Positions 35,641 through 48,668 of a stretch of 64,000 nucleotides of DNA are shown here, one piece after another; position 1 is the first letter of the stretch, and every line of letters starts with the position of its first letter. The DNA is taken from assembly GCF_030435805.1 (NCBI RefSeq), contig NC_081296.1, positions 30,035,745 through 30,099,744 of the forward strand, in the 5' to 3' direction. The notes under the pieces are model-generated. The model made no database searches, was not told where the DNA came from, and saw only the letters and a list, made by a program, of their open reading frames with translations. The DNA comes from Mustela lutreola (lineage: Eukaryota; Chordata; Mammalia; Carnivora; Mustelidae). Made by a program: the position numbers and the translations under genes.

Positions 35641-36765
35641 GGGAGCGGAAGCCTTGGGCTCGGAGGGAGGCCCGAGACGCCTTGGGAAGCGGGTAGCCCA
35701 GCAGTGACTCTGCAGCAGGCCGTGGGCGTGGGGTGGCGGTCCTCGTGGTCCAGACGTCGTGGGCCACCCCGGGAGCGGGTGCCCTTGAGCCATCCCAGGG
35801 GCAGGGAACGCGAGCGTGGGGCCGGGTGGCTGGCAAGACCCGGAAAGCGCAGAGTGGCCGCCATAGGATCAGGGGACCCTGAGGCCCCCTGATCCATCTG
35901 GGCGTGTCTCGTGGGCCTACGAACGTAGTGGACGTGAGACTTGTGGTCTCAGAAGCTTCTGTGATCTTCTGCCACGGGGTGTTGCTCGAGGCCCGGGACT
36001 TGGCTTGTTTCCGCGGGCTGACGAGGCCTGAGCTCCCGTCCCACAGCGCAGACGCCCAAGCCGTTTAAGACCCCACCAGGCTGCTTGCGAAGAGCGCAAG
36101 AGGATTCCTTGTGCTCGCGAGACAGCCGGGTTCCACGGGGCTACGGGGCGGAATCTGCGAGGGCCAGGCCCTTGCAGCCATTGGGTCGGAGCCTCTCTCC
36201 GGAGGCTCTCAAGCACCGGGGACCGGGTCCTGACGAAGCGGCGCTGCACGGCGAGAGTCGGGTACGTCGCCCAGGGCAGCCGGTGGGTGGTGTGCCTGGC
36301 CGTAGTGGTGGACAGCGACCTGGCATTCAGAGCTCGGCCCTGGGGCAGCCGTGGGACCGAGCCACCTTGGGCTTCCAGGGTAGGGGCTCCGATCCTTGGC
36401 TCCCAGGTGGGACCATGGGTGGGTGGGCGGCGTCCTGGCCACAACTCCCTGACCGCCCCCCTCGGCTCCCGTGCAAGGGAGACAGCGGGGACACGTCAAA
36501 ACCCTGTGCTCCGTGCCATGTTCACGGACCGTTCTGCCGACGGTGGTGCTGACCCAGGGGCCTAGATCTCCCTTGTTTGGGGATGCCCTGGTAAGGGCAG
36601 CTGGGGCCCTGGGCCCTGCTCCGTCGTCTCGCACAACAGCCATGCGTGGGTCGGACGTATGCCCGGCCCCCACCGGCCAGGACGTTGGGAAAGGTAGCCC
36701 TCGGCCGTCCGGCCGGTGCCCCGGACCAGGGCTTTTGGACAGCTGGTCTCTCCGTCTCTCCTCAG

Positions 36766-36883
36766 AACCGCATCCACAAGCGGGGAGAACGCCCGCACCA
36801 GCTCGTCTTGCCTGGCCCGGCCCTGCCCACAGGTCCAATGTCTCAGGACCCCGGCCCATGGCGCAGTCCGCCACGCAGCCCCG
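36766..36883 (+). other. Host exon 1, B type
   Basis: CTCTCCTCAG acceptor and GTAAGC donor; 118 nt. Confidence 0.65.
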
Positions 36884-36935
36884 GTAAGCAGGTTCTGGGG
36901 GCGACGCGACCGCACGCATCGCCGCCAACCTGCTT

Positions 36936-37016
36936 GGGTCAATGATGACAACTCAAATGGTCTCGAAGAGCGGTGATGACCTAAAAATCATGCTCAATAG
37001 GATTACGCTGAGGCCC
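36936..37016 (+). ncRNA. SNORD115: SNORD115 snoRNA, B copy 12
   Basis: Identical to the B reference. Confidence 0.96.
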
Positions 37017-38441
37017 AATGCAGGCGTCTGTGCCGGGATCAGCATCCCCCGGAGCCTCGGGGCCCTGGAGGGGCGCTGCCGTTGGGAGCTTGAGGCCAAG
37101 GATCCCGCGGGGATCCCTGCTCCTGCCCTGGAAAGCCCGTCCACGTCAGGGGCCCCTCGAAGTGTGGAGGCAGCCCACCCGGCCTAGAGACTGAATCCCC
37201 TCCCCTCCCCTGGACAGCTCCCTGGGAGCCATGCCTTAGGAACCCTTGTCTCCTTGTGTCTTGCAGCGGGCCTTGGGCGCCAGGTGGTAGGCGCGGCGTT
37301 GGCCACGACAGGTGAGTGGGAGACTCTGGGCTTGGCGGGAGATGGCAGACGCCATGGGCGTCGTCCGCGAAGCCAGAGTCACGGCACGGGGCTCTGGCTC
37401 CACCACTGAGCTACGGGTGGAGGCCCTCGTTGTCCACACAGCGTTGGCTGGCGCGTGATCAGGCTCCCTTGAACCATCCCAGGTGCAGGGAACGCGAACA
37501 TTGGGCCGCGGGAACAGGCCGGGACTGGATCCCGGGGGGATGCCGCCATAGATCCGCGTGGCCCTGAGGCCTCCTTGGACCTCCCTTTGTGTCCTGTGCG
37601 CCCGTGAGGAGACGGGTTCGGGAGACCCTTGGCGTCAGGGACTTCTGTCCCCCTCAGCGAGTGGCGGTTGCTCGAGCCAACCCCAGCACATGTTTCTTGG
37701 GGCTGGAGCGGGCAGAGCTCCTGCCCTAGGCACCAGACTCCCAAGGACTTTGGGAGCCTGGGAGGCTGCTGAAGTACAGCCCTCGATGTTTGCTTGGGCT
37801 GTCGATGGAGCATGGTTTGGCTGGACGTGGGCAAGAATGGGCGAGCCCCAGGCCACAGCGGGCATTGGGCGAGAGCCTGTCGGGCCAGGCCCCCAGAGGA
37901 GGGGCCGCCACGCGGGGACACTCTGGACCCTGTTGCAGGGCGGGCATTGGTCCCCTGCCTCCCGCTGGCGGGAGACCGTGACCCGCGAATCCCTCTCCAG
38001 ACGTGGACCGTCGGGGCATGGGGGCCAACGTTGGCTGCTAGTGCCAGCGCCCGGATGCACGGACGGCAGCCGGGCCAATCTGGGGTTGGCGTCTGCCTGG
38101 CCATAAGTTCTGGGGCCGCCCCCGTTGGCTCGGGGCCAGGGAGGCATCGGGGGGGGGGCACTCGATTACCTAGTGTTCCCGCCCACGTTGTGGGTCCTTT
38201 CTTAGCAAGGGGTGGTTCCCACAGGGGCCCTGATCTCCACAGTTTCTGGAGGCCCAGGGATGTACAGCGGCTCCCCAGGGCCCTTTTCCTTGCTTGCGGC
38301 GGCTCCGAGCCTTGGGTCGTTCGTTCCTCCACCCGCCTGGCCAGCAGCCGCCAGGGCTTCGGGCGTGACCGATCGTGGCCGCATGGGGCACGAGCCACAG
38401 AGCAGGCCGTTCTGACAGCTGGCCTCTCCCTCTGTCCTTAG

Positions 38442-38559
38442 AACCCCGTCCCCCAGGGAGGATCTCGCCTGGACGACCAAGTCTGGCTTCTCCCAGCCCC
38501 GCCCAAAGGGCCCGTGTCTCGGATCGCCGGGGCATGGCGCCGTCCCGACCGCTCCCTCG
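38442..38559 (+). other. Host exon 1, A type
   Basis: 118 nt with intact splice sites. Starts the first of two near-identical neighbouring units. Confidence 0.65.
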
Positions 38560-38613
38560 GTAAGGAGGGGTTCTGGGTGGGCAGGGACCTCACGCGTCGC
38601 CCCCGGCTTGCTT

Positions 38614-38694
38614 GGGTCAATGATGAGAACTCATATGGTCTCGAAGAGCGATGATGACCTAAAAATCATGCTCAATAGGATTACGCTGAGGCCC
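38614..38694 (+). ncRNA. SNORD115: SNORD115 snoRNA, A copy 12
   Basis: Identical to the A reference. Confidence 0.96.
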
Positions 38695-40116
38695 AGTGCA
38701 GGGGACCGTGCGGGGATCAGCAGCCCCCAGACCCTCGGGGCATTTGAGGGCGCGCTGCTGCAGCTGGGCGCTAGAGGAGAACGAACGCTCGAGCGTCTGC
38801 GCGCGTTGGGCCCGGAGCCCAGGCGCCTCTGCGCGTGCCCACGGGGGTGTTCTGGCACTCAAGCTGGCCCACCGCCCCAATCCCCTTCCCAGGACAGCTC
38901 CCCGGGAGCCAGGGCTTCGCCATCCTCGTCTCCTCGTGTCCTTCGGCGGGCCTGGCCGGCTAGGTCCTCGGTGTGTCGACATGCAGCAGAGGTGAGCGGA
39001 AGCCTTGGGCTCGGAGGGAGGCCCGAGACGCCTTGGGAAGCGGGTAGCCCAGCAGTGACTCTGCAGCAGGCCGTGGGCTTGGGGTGGCGGTCCTCGTGGT
39101 CCAGACGTCGTGGGCCACCCCGGGAGCGGGTGCCCTTGAGCCATCCCAGGGGCAGGGAACGCGAGCGTGGGGCCGGGTGGCTGGCAAGACCCGGAAAGCG
39201 CAGAGTGGCCGCCATAGGATCAGGTGACCCTGAGGCCCCCTGATCCATCTGGGCGTGTCTCGTGGGCCTACGAACGTAGTGGACGTGAGACTTGTGGTCT
39301 CAGAAGCTTCTGTGATCTTCTGCCACGGGGTGTTGCTCGAGGCCCGGGACTTGGCTTGTTTCCGCGGGCTGACGAGGTCTGAGCTCCTGCCCCACAGCGC
39401 AGACGCCCAAGGCGTTGGAGACCCCACCAGGCTGCTTGCGAAGAGCGCAAGAGGATACCTTGTGCTCGCGAGACAGCCGGGTTCCACGGGGCTACGGGGC
39501 GGAATCTGCGAGTGCCAGGCCCTTGCAGCCATTGGGTCGGAGCCACTCTCCGGAGGCTCTCAAGCACCGGGGACCGGGTCCTGACGAAGCGGCGCTGCAC
39601 GGCGAGAGTCGGGTACCTCGCCCAGGGCAGCCGGTGGGTGGTGTGCCTGGCCGTAGTGGTGGACAGCGACCTGGCATTCCGAGCTCGGCCCTGGGGCAGC
39701 CGTGGGCCCGAGCCACCTTGGGCTTCCAGGGTAGGGGCTCCGATCCTTGGCTCCCAGGTGGGACCATGGGTGGGTGGGCGGCGTCCTGGCCACAACTCCC
39801 TGACCGCCCCCCTCGGCTCCCGTGCAAAGGAGACAGCGGAGACACGTCTAAACCCTGTGCTCAGTGCCATGTTCACGGACCGTTCTGCCGACGGTGGTGC
39901 TGACCCAGGGGCCTAGATCTCCCTTGTTTGGGGATGCCCTGGTAAGGGCAGCTGGGGCCCTGGACCCTGCTCCGTCGTCTCGCACATCAGCCATGCGTGG
40001 GTCGGCCGTATGCCCGGCCCCCACCGGCCAGGACGTTGGGAAAGGTAGCCCTCGGCCGTCCGGCCGGTGCCCCGGACCAGGGCTTTTGGACAGCTGGTCT
40101 CTCCGTCTCTCCTCAG

Positions 40117-40234
40117 AACCGCATCCACAAGCGGGGAGATCGCCCGCACCAGCTCGTCTTGCCTGGCCCGGCCCTGCCCACAGGTCCAATGTCTCAGGAC
40201 ACCGGCTCATGGCGCAGTCCGCCACGCAGCCCCG
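40117..40234 (+). other. Host exon 1, B type
   Basis: CTCTCCTCAG acceptor and GTAAGC donor; 118 nt. Confidence 0.65.
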
Positions 40235-40286
40235 GTAAGCAGGTTCTGGGGGCGACGCGACCGCACGCATTGCCGTCAACCTGCTT

Positions 40287-40367
40287 GGGTCTATGATGAC
40301 AACTCAAATGGTCTCGAAGAGCGGTGATGACCTAAAAATCATGCTCAATAGGATTACGCTGAGGCCC
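40287..40367 (+). ncRNA. SNORD115: SNORD115 snoRNA, B copy 13
   Basis: B type with A-to-U at position 6, between the stem and C box, shared only with the next B copy at 43640. The C box itself is intact. Confidence 0.95.
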
Positions 40368-41794
40368 AATGCAGGCGTCTGTGCCGGGATCAGCATCCCC
40401 CGGAGCCTCGGGGCCCTGGAGGGGCGCTGCCGTTGGGAGCTTGAGGCCAAGGATCCCCCGGGGATCCCTGCTCCTGCCCTGGAAAGCCCGTGCACGTCAG
40501 GGGCCCCTCGAGGTGTGGAGGCAGCCCACCCGGCCTAGAGACTGAATCCCCTCCCCTCCCCTGGACAGCTCCCTGGGAGCCATGCCTTAGGAACCGTTGT
40601 CTCCTTGTGTCTTGCAGCGGGCCTTGGGCGCCAGGTGGTAGGCGCGGCGTTGGCCACGACAGGTGAGTGGGAGAATCTGGGCCTGGCGGGAGATGGCAGA
40701 CGCCATGGGCGTCATCCGCGAAGCCAGAGTCACGGCACGGGGCTCTGGCTCCACCACTGAGCTACGGGTGGAGGCCCCCGTTGTCCACACAGCGTTGGCT
40801 GGCGCGTGATCAGGCTCCCTTGAGCCATCCCAGGTGCAGGGAACGCGAACATTGGGCCGCGGGAACTGGCCGGGACTGGATCCCGGGGGGATGCCGCCAT
40901 AGATCCGCGTGGCCCTGAGGCCTCCTTGGACCTCCCTTTGTGTCCTGTGCGCCCGTGAGGAGACGGGTTCGGGAGACCCTTGGCGTCAGGGACTTCTGTC
41001 CCCCTCAGCGAGTGGCGGTTGCTCGAGCCAACCCCAGCGCATGTTTCTTGGGGCTGGAGCGGGCAGAGCTCCTGCCCTAGGCACCAGACTCCCAAGGACT
41101 TTGGGAGCCTGGGAGGCTGCTGAAGTACAGCCCTCGATGTTTGCTTGGGCTGCCGATGGAGCATGGTTTGGCTGGACGTGGGCAAGAATGGGCGAGCCCC
41201 AGGCCACAGCGGGCATTGGGCGAGAGCCTGTCGGGCCAGGCCCCCAGAGGAGGGGCCGCCACGCGGGGAGACTCCGGACCCTGTTGCAGGGCGGGCATTG
41301 GTCCCCTGCCTCCCGCTGGCGGGAGACCGTGACCCGCGACTCCCTCTCCAGACGTGGACCGTCGGGGCATGGGGGCCAACGTTGGCTGCGAGTGCCAGCG
41401 CCCGGATGCACGGACGGCAGCCGGGCCAATCTGGGGTTGGCGTCTGCCTGGCCATAAGTTCTGGGGCCGCCCCCGTTGGCTCGGGGCCCGGGAGGCATCG
41501 GGGGGGGGGGTAACTCGATAACCTAGTGTTCCCGCTCACGTTGTGGGGCCTTTCTTAGCAAGGGGTGGTTCCCACAGGGGCCCTGATCTCCACAGTTTCT
41601 GGAGGCCCAGGGATGTACAGCGGCTCCCCAGGGCCCTTTTCCTTGCTTGCTGCGGCTCCGAGCCTTGGGTCGTTCGTTCCTCCACCCGCCTGGCCAGCAG
41701 CGGCCAGGGCTTCGGGCGTGACCAATCGTGGCCGCATGGGGCACGAGCCACGGAGCAGGCCGTTCTGACAGCTGGCCTCTCCCTCTGTCCTTAG

Positions 41795-41912
41795 AACCCC
41801 GTCCCCCAGGGAGGATCTCGCCTTGACGACCAAGTCTGGCTTCTCCCAGCCCCGCCCAAAGGGCCCGTGTCTCGGATCGCCGGGGCATGGCGCCGTCCCG
41901 ACCGCTCCCTCG
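41795..41912 (+). other. Host exon 1, A type
   Basis: 118 nt with intact splice sites. Confidence 0.65.
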
Positions 41913-41966
41913 GTAAGGAGGGGTTCCGGGTGGGCAGGGACCTCACGCGTCGCCCCCGGCTTGCTT

Positions 41967-42047
41967 GGGTCAATGATGAGAACTCATATGGTCTCGAAGA
42001 GCGATGATGACCTAAAAATCATGCTCAATAGGATTACGCTGAGGCCC
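41967..42047 (+). ncRNA. SNORD115: SNORD115 snoRNA, A copy 13
   Basis: Identical to the A reference. Confidence 0.96.
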
Positions 42048-43469
42048 AGTGCAGGGGACCGTGCGGGGATCAGCAGCCCCCAGACCCTCGGGGCATTTGA
42101 GGGCGCGCTGCTGCAGCTGGGCGCTAGAGGAGAACGAACGCTCGAGCGTCTGCGCGCGTTGGGCCCGGAGCCCAGGCGCCTCTGCGCGTGCCCACGGGGG
42201 TGTTCTGGCACTCAAGCTGGCCCACCGCCCCAATCCCCTTCCCAGGACAGCTCCCCGGGAGCCAGGGCTTCGCCATCCTCGTCTCCTCGTGTCCTTCGGC
42301 GGGCCTGGCCGGCTAGGTCCTCGGTGTGTCGACATGCAGCAGAGGTGAGCGGAAGCCTTGGGCTCGGAGGGAGGCCCGAGACGCCTTGGGAAGCGGGTAG
42401 CCCAGCAGTGACTCTGCAGCAGGCCGTGGGCTTGGGGTGGCGGTCCTCGTGGTCCAGACGTCGTGGGCCACCCCGGGAGCGGGTGCCCTTGAGCCATCCC
42501 AGGGGCAGGGAACGCGAGCGTGGGGCCGGGTGGCTGGCAAGACCCGGAAAGCGCAGAGTGGCCGCCATAGGATCAGGTGACCCTGAGGCCCCCTGATCCA
42601 TCTGGGCGTGTCTCGTGGGCCTACGAACGTAGTGGACGTGAGACTTGTGGTCTCAGAAGCTTCTGTGATCTTCTGCCACGGGGTGTTGCTCGAGGCCCGG
42701 GACTTGGCTTGTTTCCGCGGGCTGACGAGGTCTGAGCTCCTGCCCCACAGCGCAGACGCCCAAGGCGTTGGAGACCCCACCAGGCTGCTTGCGAAGAGCG
42801 CAAGAGGATACCTTGTGCTCGCGAGACAGCCGGGTTCCACGGGGCTACGGGGCGGAATCTGCGAGTGCCAGGCCCTTGCAGCCATTGGGTCGGAGCCACT
42901 CTCCGGAGGCTCTCAAGCACCGGGGACCGGGTCCTGACGAAGCGGCGCTGCACGGCGAGAGTCGGGTACCTCGCCCAGGGCAGCCGGTGGGTGGTGTGCC
43001 TGGCCGTAGTGGTGGACAGCGACCTGGCATTCCGAGCTCGGCCCTGGGGCAGCCGTGGGCCCGAGCCACCTTGGGCTTCCAGGGTAGGGGCTCCGATCCT
43101 TGGCTCCCAGGTGGGACCATGGGTGGGTGGGCGGCGTCCTGGCCACAACTCCCTGACCGCCCCCCTCGGCTCCCGTGCAAAGGAGACAGCGGAGACACGT
43201 CTAAACCCAGTGCTCAGTGCCATGTTCACGGACCGTTCTGCCGACGGTGGTGCTGACCCAGGGGCCTAGATCTCCCTTGTTTGGGGATGCCCTGGTAAGG
43301 GCAGCTGGGGCCCTGGACCCTGCTCCGTCGTCTCGCACATCAGCCATGCGTGGGTCGGCCGTATGCCCGGCCCCCACCGGCCAGGACGTTGGGAAAGGTA
43401 GCCCTCGGCCGTCCGGCCGGTGCCCCGGACCAGGGCTTTTGGACAGCTGGTCTCTCCGTCTCTCCTCAG

Positions 43470-43587
43470 AACCGCATCCACAAGCGGGGAGATCGCCCGC
43501 ACCAGCTCGTCTTGCCTGGCCCGGCCCTGCCCACAGGTCCAATGTCTCAGGACACCGGCTCATGGCGCAGTCCGCCACGCAGCCCCG
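43470..43587 (+). other. Host exon 1, B type
   Basis: CTCTCCTCAG acceptor and GTAAGC donor; 118 nt. Confidence 0.65.
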
Positions 43588-43639
43588 GTAAGCAGGTTCT
43601 GGGGGCGACGCGACCGCACGCATTGCCGTCAACCTGCTT

Positions 43640-43720
43640 GGGTCTATGATGACAACTCAAATGGTCTCGAAGAGCGGTGATGACCTAAAAATCATGCTCA
43701 ATAGGATTACGCTGAGGCCC
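43640..43720 (+). ncRNA. SNORD115: SNORD115 snoRNA, B copy 14
   Basis: Same position-6 variant as the copy at 40287, as expected from a recent duplication of the whole unit. Confidence 0.95.
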
Positions 43721-45146
43721 AATGCAGGCGTCTGTGCCGGGATCAGCATCCCCCGGAGCCTCGGGGCCCTGGAGGGGCGCTGCCGTTGGGAGCTTGAGGC
43801 CAAGGATCCCCCGGGGATCCCTGCTCCTGCCCTGGAAAGCCCGTGCACGTCAGGGGCCCCTCGAGGTGTGGAGGCAGCCCACCCGGCCTAGAGACTGAAT
43901 CCCCTCCCCTCCCCTGGACAGCTCCCTGGGAGCCATGCCTTAGGAACCGTTGTCTCCTTGTGTCTTGCAGCGGGCCTTGGGCGCCAGGTGGTAGGCGCGG
44001 CGTTGGCCACGACAGGTGAGTGGGAGAATCTGGGCCTGGCGGGAGATGGCAGACGCCATGGGCGTCATCCGCGAAGCCAGAGTCACGGCACGGGGCTCTG
44101 GCTCCACCACTGAGCTACGGGTGGAGGCCCCCGTTGTCCACACAGCGTTGGCTGGCGCGTGATCAGGCTCCCTTGAGCCATCCCAGGTGCAGGGAACGCG
44201 AACATTGGGCCGCGGGAACTGGCCGGGACTGGATCCCGGGGGGATGCCGCCATAGATCCGCGTGGCCCTGAGGCCTCCTTGGACCTCCCTTTGTGTCCTG
44301 TGCGCCCGTGAGGAGACGGGTTCGGGAGACCCTTGGCGTCAGGGACTTCTGTCCCCCTCAGCGAGTGGCGGTTGCTCGAGCCAACCCCAGCGCATGTTTC
44401 TTGGGGCTGGAGCGGGCAGAGCTCCTGCCCTAGGCACCAGACTCCCAAGGACTTTGGGAGCCTGGGAGGCTGCTGAAGTACAGCCCTCGATGTTTGCTTG
44501 GGCTGCCGATGGAGCATGGTTTGGCTGGACGTGGGCAAGAATGGGCGAGCCCCAGGCCACAGCGGGCATTGGGCGAGAGCCTGTCGGGCCAGGCCCCCAG
44601 AGGAGGGGCCGCCACGCGGGGAGACTCCGGACCCTGTTGCAGGGCGGGCATTGGTCCCCTGCCTCCCGCTGGCGGGAGACCGTGACCCGCGACTCCCTCT
44701 CCAGACGTGGACCGTCGGGGCATGGGGGCCAACGTTGGCTGCGAGTGCCAGCGCCCGGATGCACGGACGGCAGCCGGGCCAATCTGGGGTTGGCGTCTGC
44801 CTGGCCATAAGCCTGGGGCCGCCCCCGTTGGCTCGGGGCCCGGGAGGCATCGGGGGGGGGGGTAACTCGATAACCTAGTGTTCCCGCTCACGTTGTGGGG
44901 CCTTTCTTAGCAAGGGGTGGTTCCCACAGGGGCCCTGATCTCCACAGTTTCTGGAGGCCCAGGGATGTACAGCGGCTCCCCAGGGCCCTTTTCCTTGCTT
45001 GCTGCGGCTCCGAGCCTTGGGTCGTTCGTTCCTCCACCCGCCTGGCCAGCAGCGGCCAGGGCTTCGGGCGTGACCAATCGTGGCCGCATGGGGCACGAGC
45101 CACGGAGCAGGCCGTTCTGACAGCTGGCCTCTCCCTCTGTCCTTAG

Positions 45147-45264
45147 AACCCCGTCCCCCAGGGAGGATCTCGCCTTGACGACCAAGTCTGGCTTCTCCCA
45201 GCCCCGCCCAAAGGGCCCGTGTCTCGGATCGCCGGGGCATGGCGCCGTCCCGACCGCTCCCTCG
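45147..45264 (+). other. Host exon 1, A type
   Basis: 118 nt with intact splice sites. Confidence 0.65.
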
Positions 45265-45318
45265 GTAAGGAGGGGTTCCGGGTGGGCAGGGACCTCACGC
45301 GTCGCCTCCGGCTTGCTT

Positions 45319-45399
45319 GGGTCAATGATGAGAACTCATATGGTCTCGAAGAGCGATGATGACCTAAAAATCATGCTCAATAGGATTACGCTGAGGCCC
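45319..45399 (+). ncRNA. SNORD115: SNORD115 snoRNA, A copy 14
   Basis: Identical to the A reference. Confidence 0.96.
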
Positions 45400-46821
45400 A
45401 GTGCAGGGGATCGTGCGGGGATCAGCAGCCCCCAGACCCTCGGGGCATTTGAGGGCGCGCTGCTGCAGCTGGGCGCTAGAGGAGAACGAACGCTCGAGCG
45501 TCTGCGCGCGTTGGGCCCGGAGCCCAGGCGCCTCTGCGCGTGCCCACGGGGGTGTTCTGGCACTCAAGCTGGCCCACCGCCCCAATCCCCTTCCCAGGAC
45601 AGCTCCCCGGGAGCCAGGGCTTCGCCATCCTCGTCTCCTCGTGTCCTTCGGCGGGCCTGGCCGGCTAGGTCCTCGGTGTGTCGACATGCAGCAGAGGTGA
45701 GCGGAAGCCTTGGGCTCGGAGGGAGGCCCGAGACGCCTTGGGAAGCGGGTAGCCCAGCAGTGACTCTGCAGCAGGCCGTGGGCTTGGGGTGGCGGTCCTC
45801 GTGGTCCAGACGTCGTGGGCCACCCCGGGAGCGGGTGCCCTTGAGCCATCCCAGGGGCAGGGAACGCGAGCGTGGGGCCGGGTGGCTGGCAAGACCCGGA
45901 AAGCGCAGAGTGGCCGCCATAGGATCAGGTGACCCTGAGGCCCCCTGATCCATCTGGGCGTGTCTCGTGGGCCTACGAACGTAGTGGACGTGAGACTTGT
46001 GGTCTCAGAAGCTTCTGTGATCTTCTGCCACGGGGTGTTGCTCGAGGCCCGGGACTTGGCTTTTTTCCGCGGGCTGACGAGGCCTGAGCTCCTGCCCCAC
46101 AGCGCAGACGCCCAAGGCGTTGGAGACCACACCAGGCTGCTTGCGAATAGCGCAAGAGGATACCTTGTGCTCGCGAGACAGCCGGGTTCCACGGGGCTAC
46201 GGGGCGGAATCTGTGAGTGCCAGGCCCTTGCAGCCATTGGGTCGGAGCCACTCTCCAGAGGCTCTCAAGTACCGGGGACCGGGTCCTGACGAAGCGGCGC
46301 TGCACGGCGAGAGTCGGGTACCTCGCCCAGGGCAGCCGGTGGGTGGTGTGCCTGGCCGTAGTGGTGGACAGCGACCTGGCATTCCGAGCTCGGCCCTGGG
46401 GCAGCCGTGGGCCCGAGCCACCTTGGGCTTCCAGGGTAGGGGCTCCGATCCTTGGCTCCCAGGTGGGACCATGGGTGGGTAGGCGGCGTCCTGGCCACAA
46501 CTCCCTGACCGCCCCCCTCGGCTCCCGTGCAAGGGAGACAGCGGAGACACGTCAAAACCCTGTGCTCCGTGCCATGTTCACGGACCGTTCTGCCGACGGT
46601 GGTGCTGAACCAGGGGCCTAGATCTCCCTTGTTTGGGGATGCCCTGGTAAGGGCAGCTGGGGCCCTGGGCCCTGCTCCGTCGTCTCGCACATCAGCCATG
46701 CGTGGTTCGGCCGTATGCCCGGCCCCCACCGGCCAGGACGTTGGGAAAGGTAGCCCTCGGCCGTCCGGCCGGTGCCCCGGACCAGGGCTTTTGGACAGCT
46801 GGTCTCTCCGTCTCTCCTCAG

Positions 46822-46939
46822 AACCGCATCCACAAGCGGGGAGATCTCCCGCACCAGCTCGGCTTGCCTGGCCCGGCCCTGCCCACAGGTCCTATGTCTC
46901 AGGACACCGGCTCATGGTGCAGTCCGCCACGCAGCCCCG
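46822..46939 (+). other. Host exon 1, B type
   Basis: CTCTCCTCAG acceptor and GTAAGC donor; GAGATCTCCC subfamily. Confidence 0.65.
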
Positions 46940-46991
46940 GTAAGCAGGTTCTGGGGGCGACGCGACCGCACGCATCGCCGCCAACCTGCTT

Positions 46992-47072
46992 GGGTCAATG
47001 ATGACAACTCAAATGGTCTCGAAGAGCGGTGATGACCTAAAAATCATGCTCAATAGGATTACGCTGAGGCCC
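46992..47072 (+). ncRNA. SNORD115: SNORD115 snoRNA, B copy 15
   Basis: Identical to the B reference. Confidence 0.96.
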
Positions 47073-48496
47073 AATGCAGGCGTCTGTGCCGGGATCAGCA
47101 TCCCCCGGAGCCTCGGGGCCCTGGAGGGGCGCTGCCGTTGGGAGCTTGAGGCCAAGGATCCCCCGGGCATCCCTGCTCCTGCCCTGGAAAGCCCGTGCAC
47201 GTCAGGGGCCCCTCGAAGTGTGGAGGCAGCCCACCCGGCCTAGAGACTGAATCCCCTCCCCTCCCCTGGACAGCTCCCTGGGAGCCATGCCTTAGGAACC
47301 GTTGTCTCCTTGTGTCTTGCAGCGGGCCTTGGGCGCCAGGTGGTAGGCGCGGCGTTGGCCACGACAGGTGAGTGGGAGACTCTGGGCTTGGCGGGAGATG
47401 GCAGACGCCATGGGCGTCGTCCGCGAAGCCAGAGTCACGGCACGGGGCTCTGGCTCCACCACTGAGCTACGGGTGGAGGCCCCCGTTGTCCACACAGCGT
47501 TGGCTGGCGCGTGATCAGGCTCCCTTGAGCCATCCCAGGTGCAGGGAACGCGAACATTGGGCCGCGGGAACTGGCCGGGACTGGATCCCGGGGGGATGCC
47601 GCCATAGATCCGCGTGGCCCTGAGGCCTCCTTGGACCTCCCTTTGTGTCCTGTGCGCCCGTGAGGAGACGCGTTCGGGAGACCCTTGGCGTCATTGACTT
47701 CTGTCCCCCTCAGCGAGTGGCGGTTGCTCGAGCCAACCCCAGCGCATTTTCTTGGGGCTGGAGCGGGCAGAGCTCCTGCCCTAGGCACCAGACTCCCAAG
47801 GACTTTGGGAGCCTGGGAGGCTGCTGAAGTACAGCCCTCGATGTTTGCTTGGGCTGCCGATGGAGCATGGTTTGGCTGGACGTGGGCAAGAATGGGCGAG
47901 CCCCAGGCCACAGCGGGCATTGGGCGAGAGCCTGTCGGGCCAGGCCCCCAGAGGAGGGGCCGCCACGCGGGGACACTCTGGACCCTGTTGCAGGGCGGGC
48001 ATTGGTCCCCTGCCTCCCGCTTGCGGGAGACCGTGACCCGCGACTCCCTCTCCAGACGTGGACCGTCGGGGCATGGGGGCCAACGTTGGCTGCGAGTGCC
48101 AGCGCCCGGATGCACGGACGGCAGCCGGGCCAATCTGGGGTTGGCGTCTGCCTGGCCATAAGTTCTGGGGCCGCCCCCGTTGGCTCGGGGCCCGGGAGGC
48201 ATCGGGGGGGGGGCACTCGATTACCTAGTGTTCCCGCCCACGTTGTGGGTCCTTTCTTAGCAAGGGGTGGTTCCCACAGGGGCCCTGATCTCCACAGTTT
48301 CTGGAGGCCCAGGGATGTACAGCGGCTCCCCAGGGCCCTTTTCCTTGCTTGCGGCGGCTCCGAGCCTTGGGTCGTTCGTTCCTCCACCCGCCTGGCCAGC
48401 AGCGGCCAGGGCTTCGGGCGTGACCGATCGTGGCCGCATGGGGCACGAGCCACAGAGCAGGCCGTTCTGACAGCTGGCCTCTCCCTCTGTCCTTAG

Positions 48497-48614
48497 AACC
48501 CCGTCCCCCAGGGAGGATCTCGCCTGGACGACCAAGTCTGGCTTCTCCCAGCCCCGCCCAAAGGGCCCGTGTCTCGGATCGCCGGGGCATGGCGCCGTCC
48601 CGACCGCTCCCTCA
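48497..48614 (+). other. Host exon 1, A type
   Basis: 118 nt. The last exon base is A instead of G (CTCA|GTAAGG), a mild weakening of the donor. Confidence 0.62.
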
Positions 48615-48668
48615 GTAAGGAGGGGTTCCGGGTGGGCAGGGACTTCACGCGTCGCCCCCGGCTTGCTT

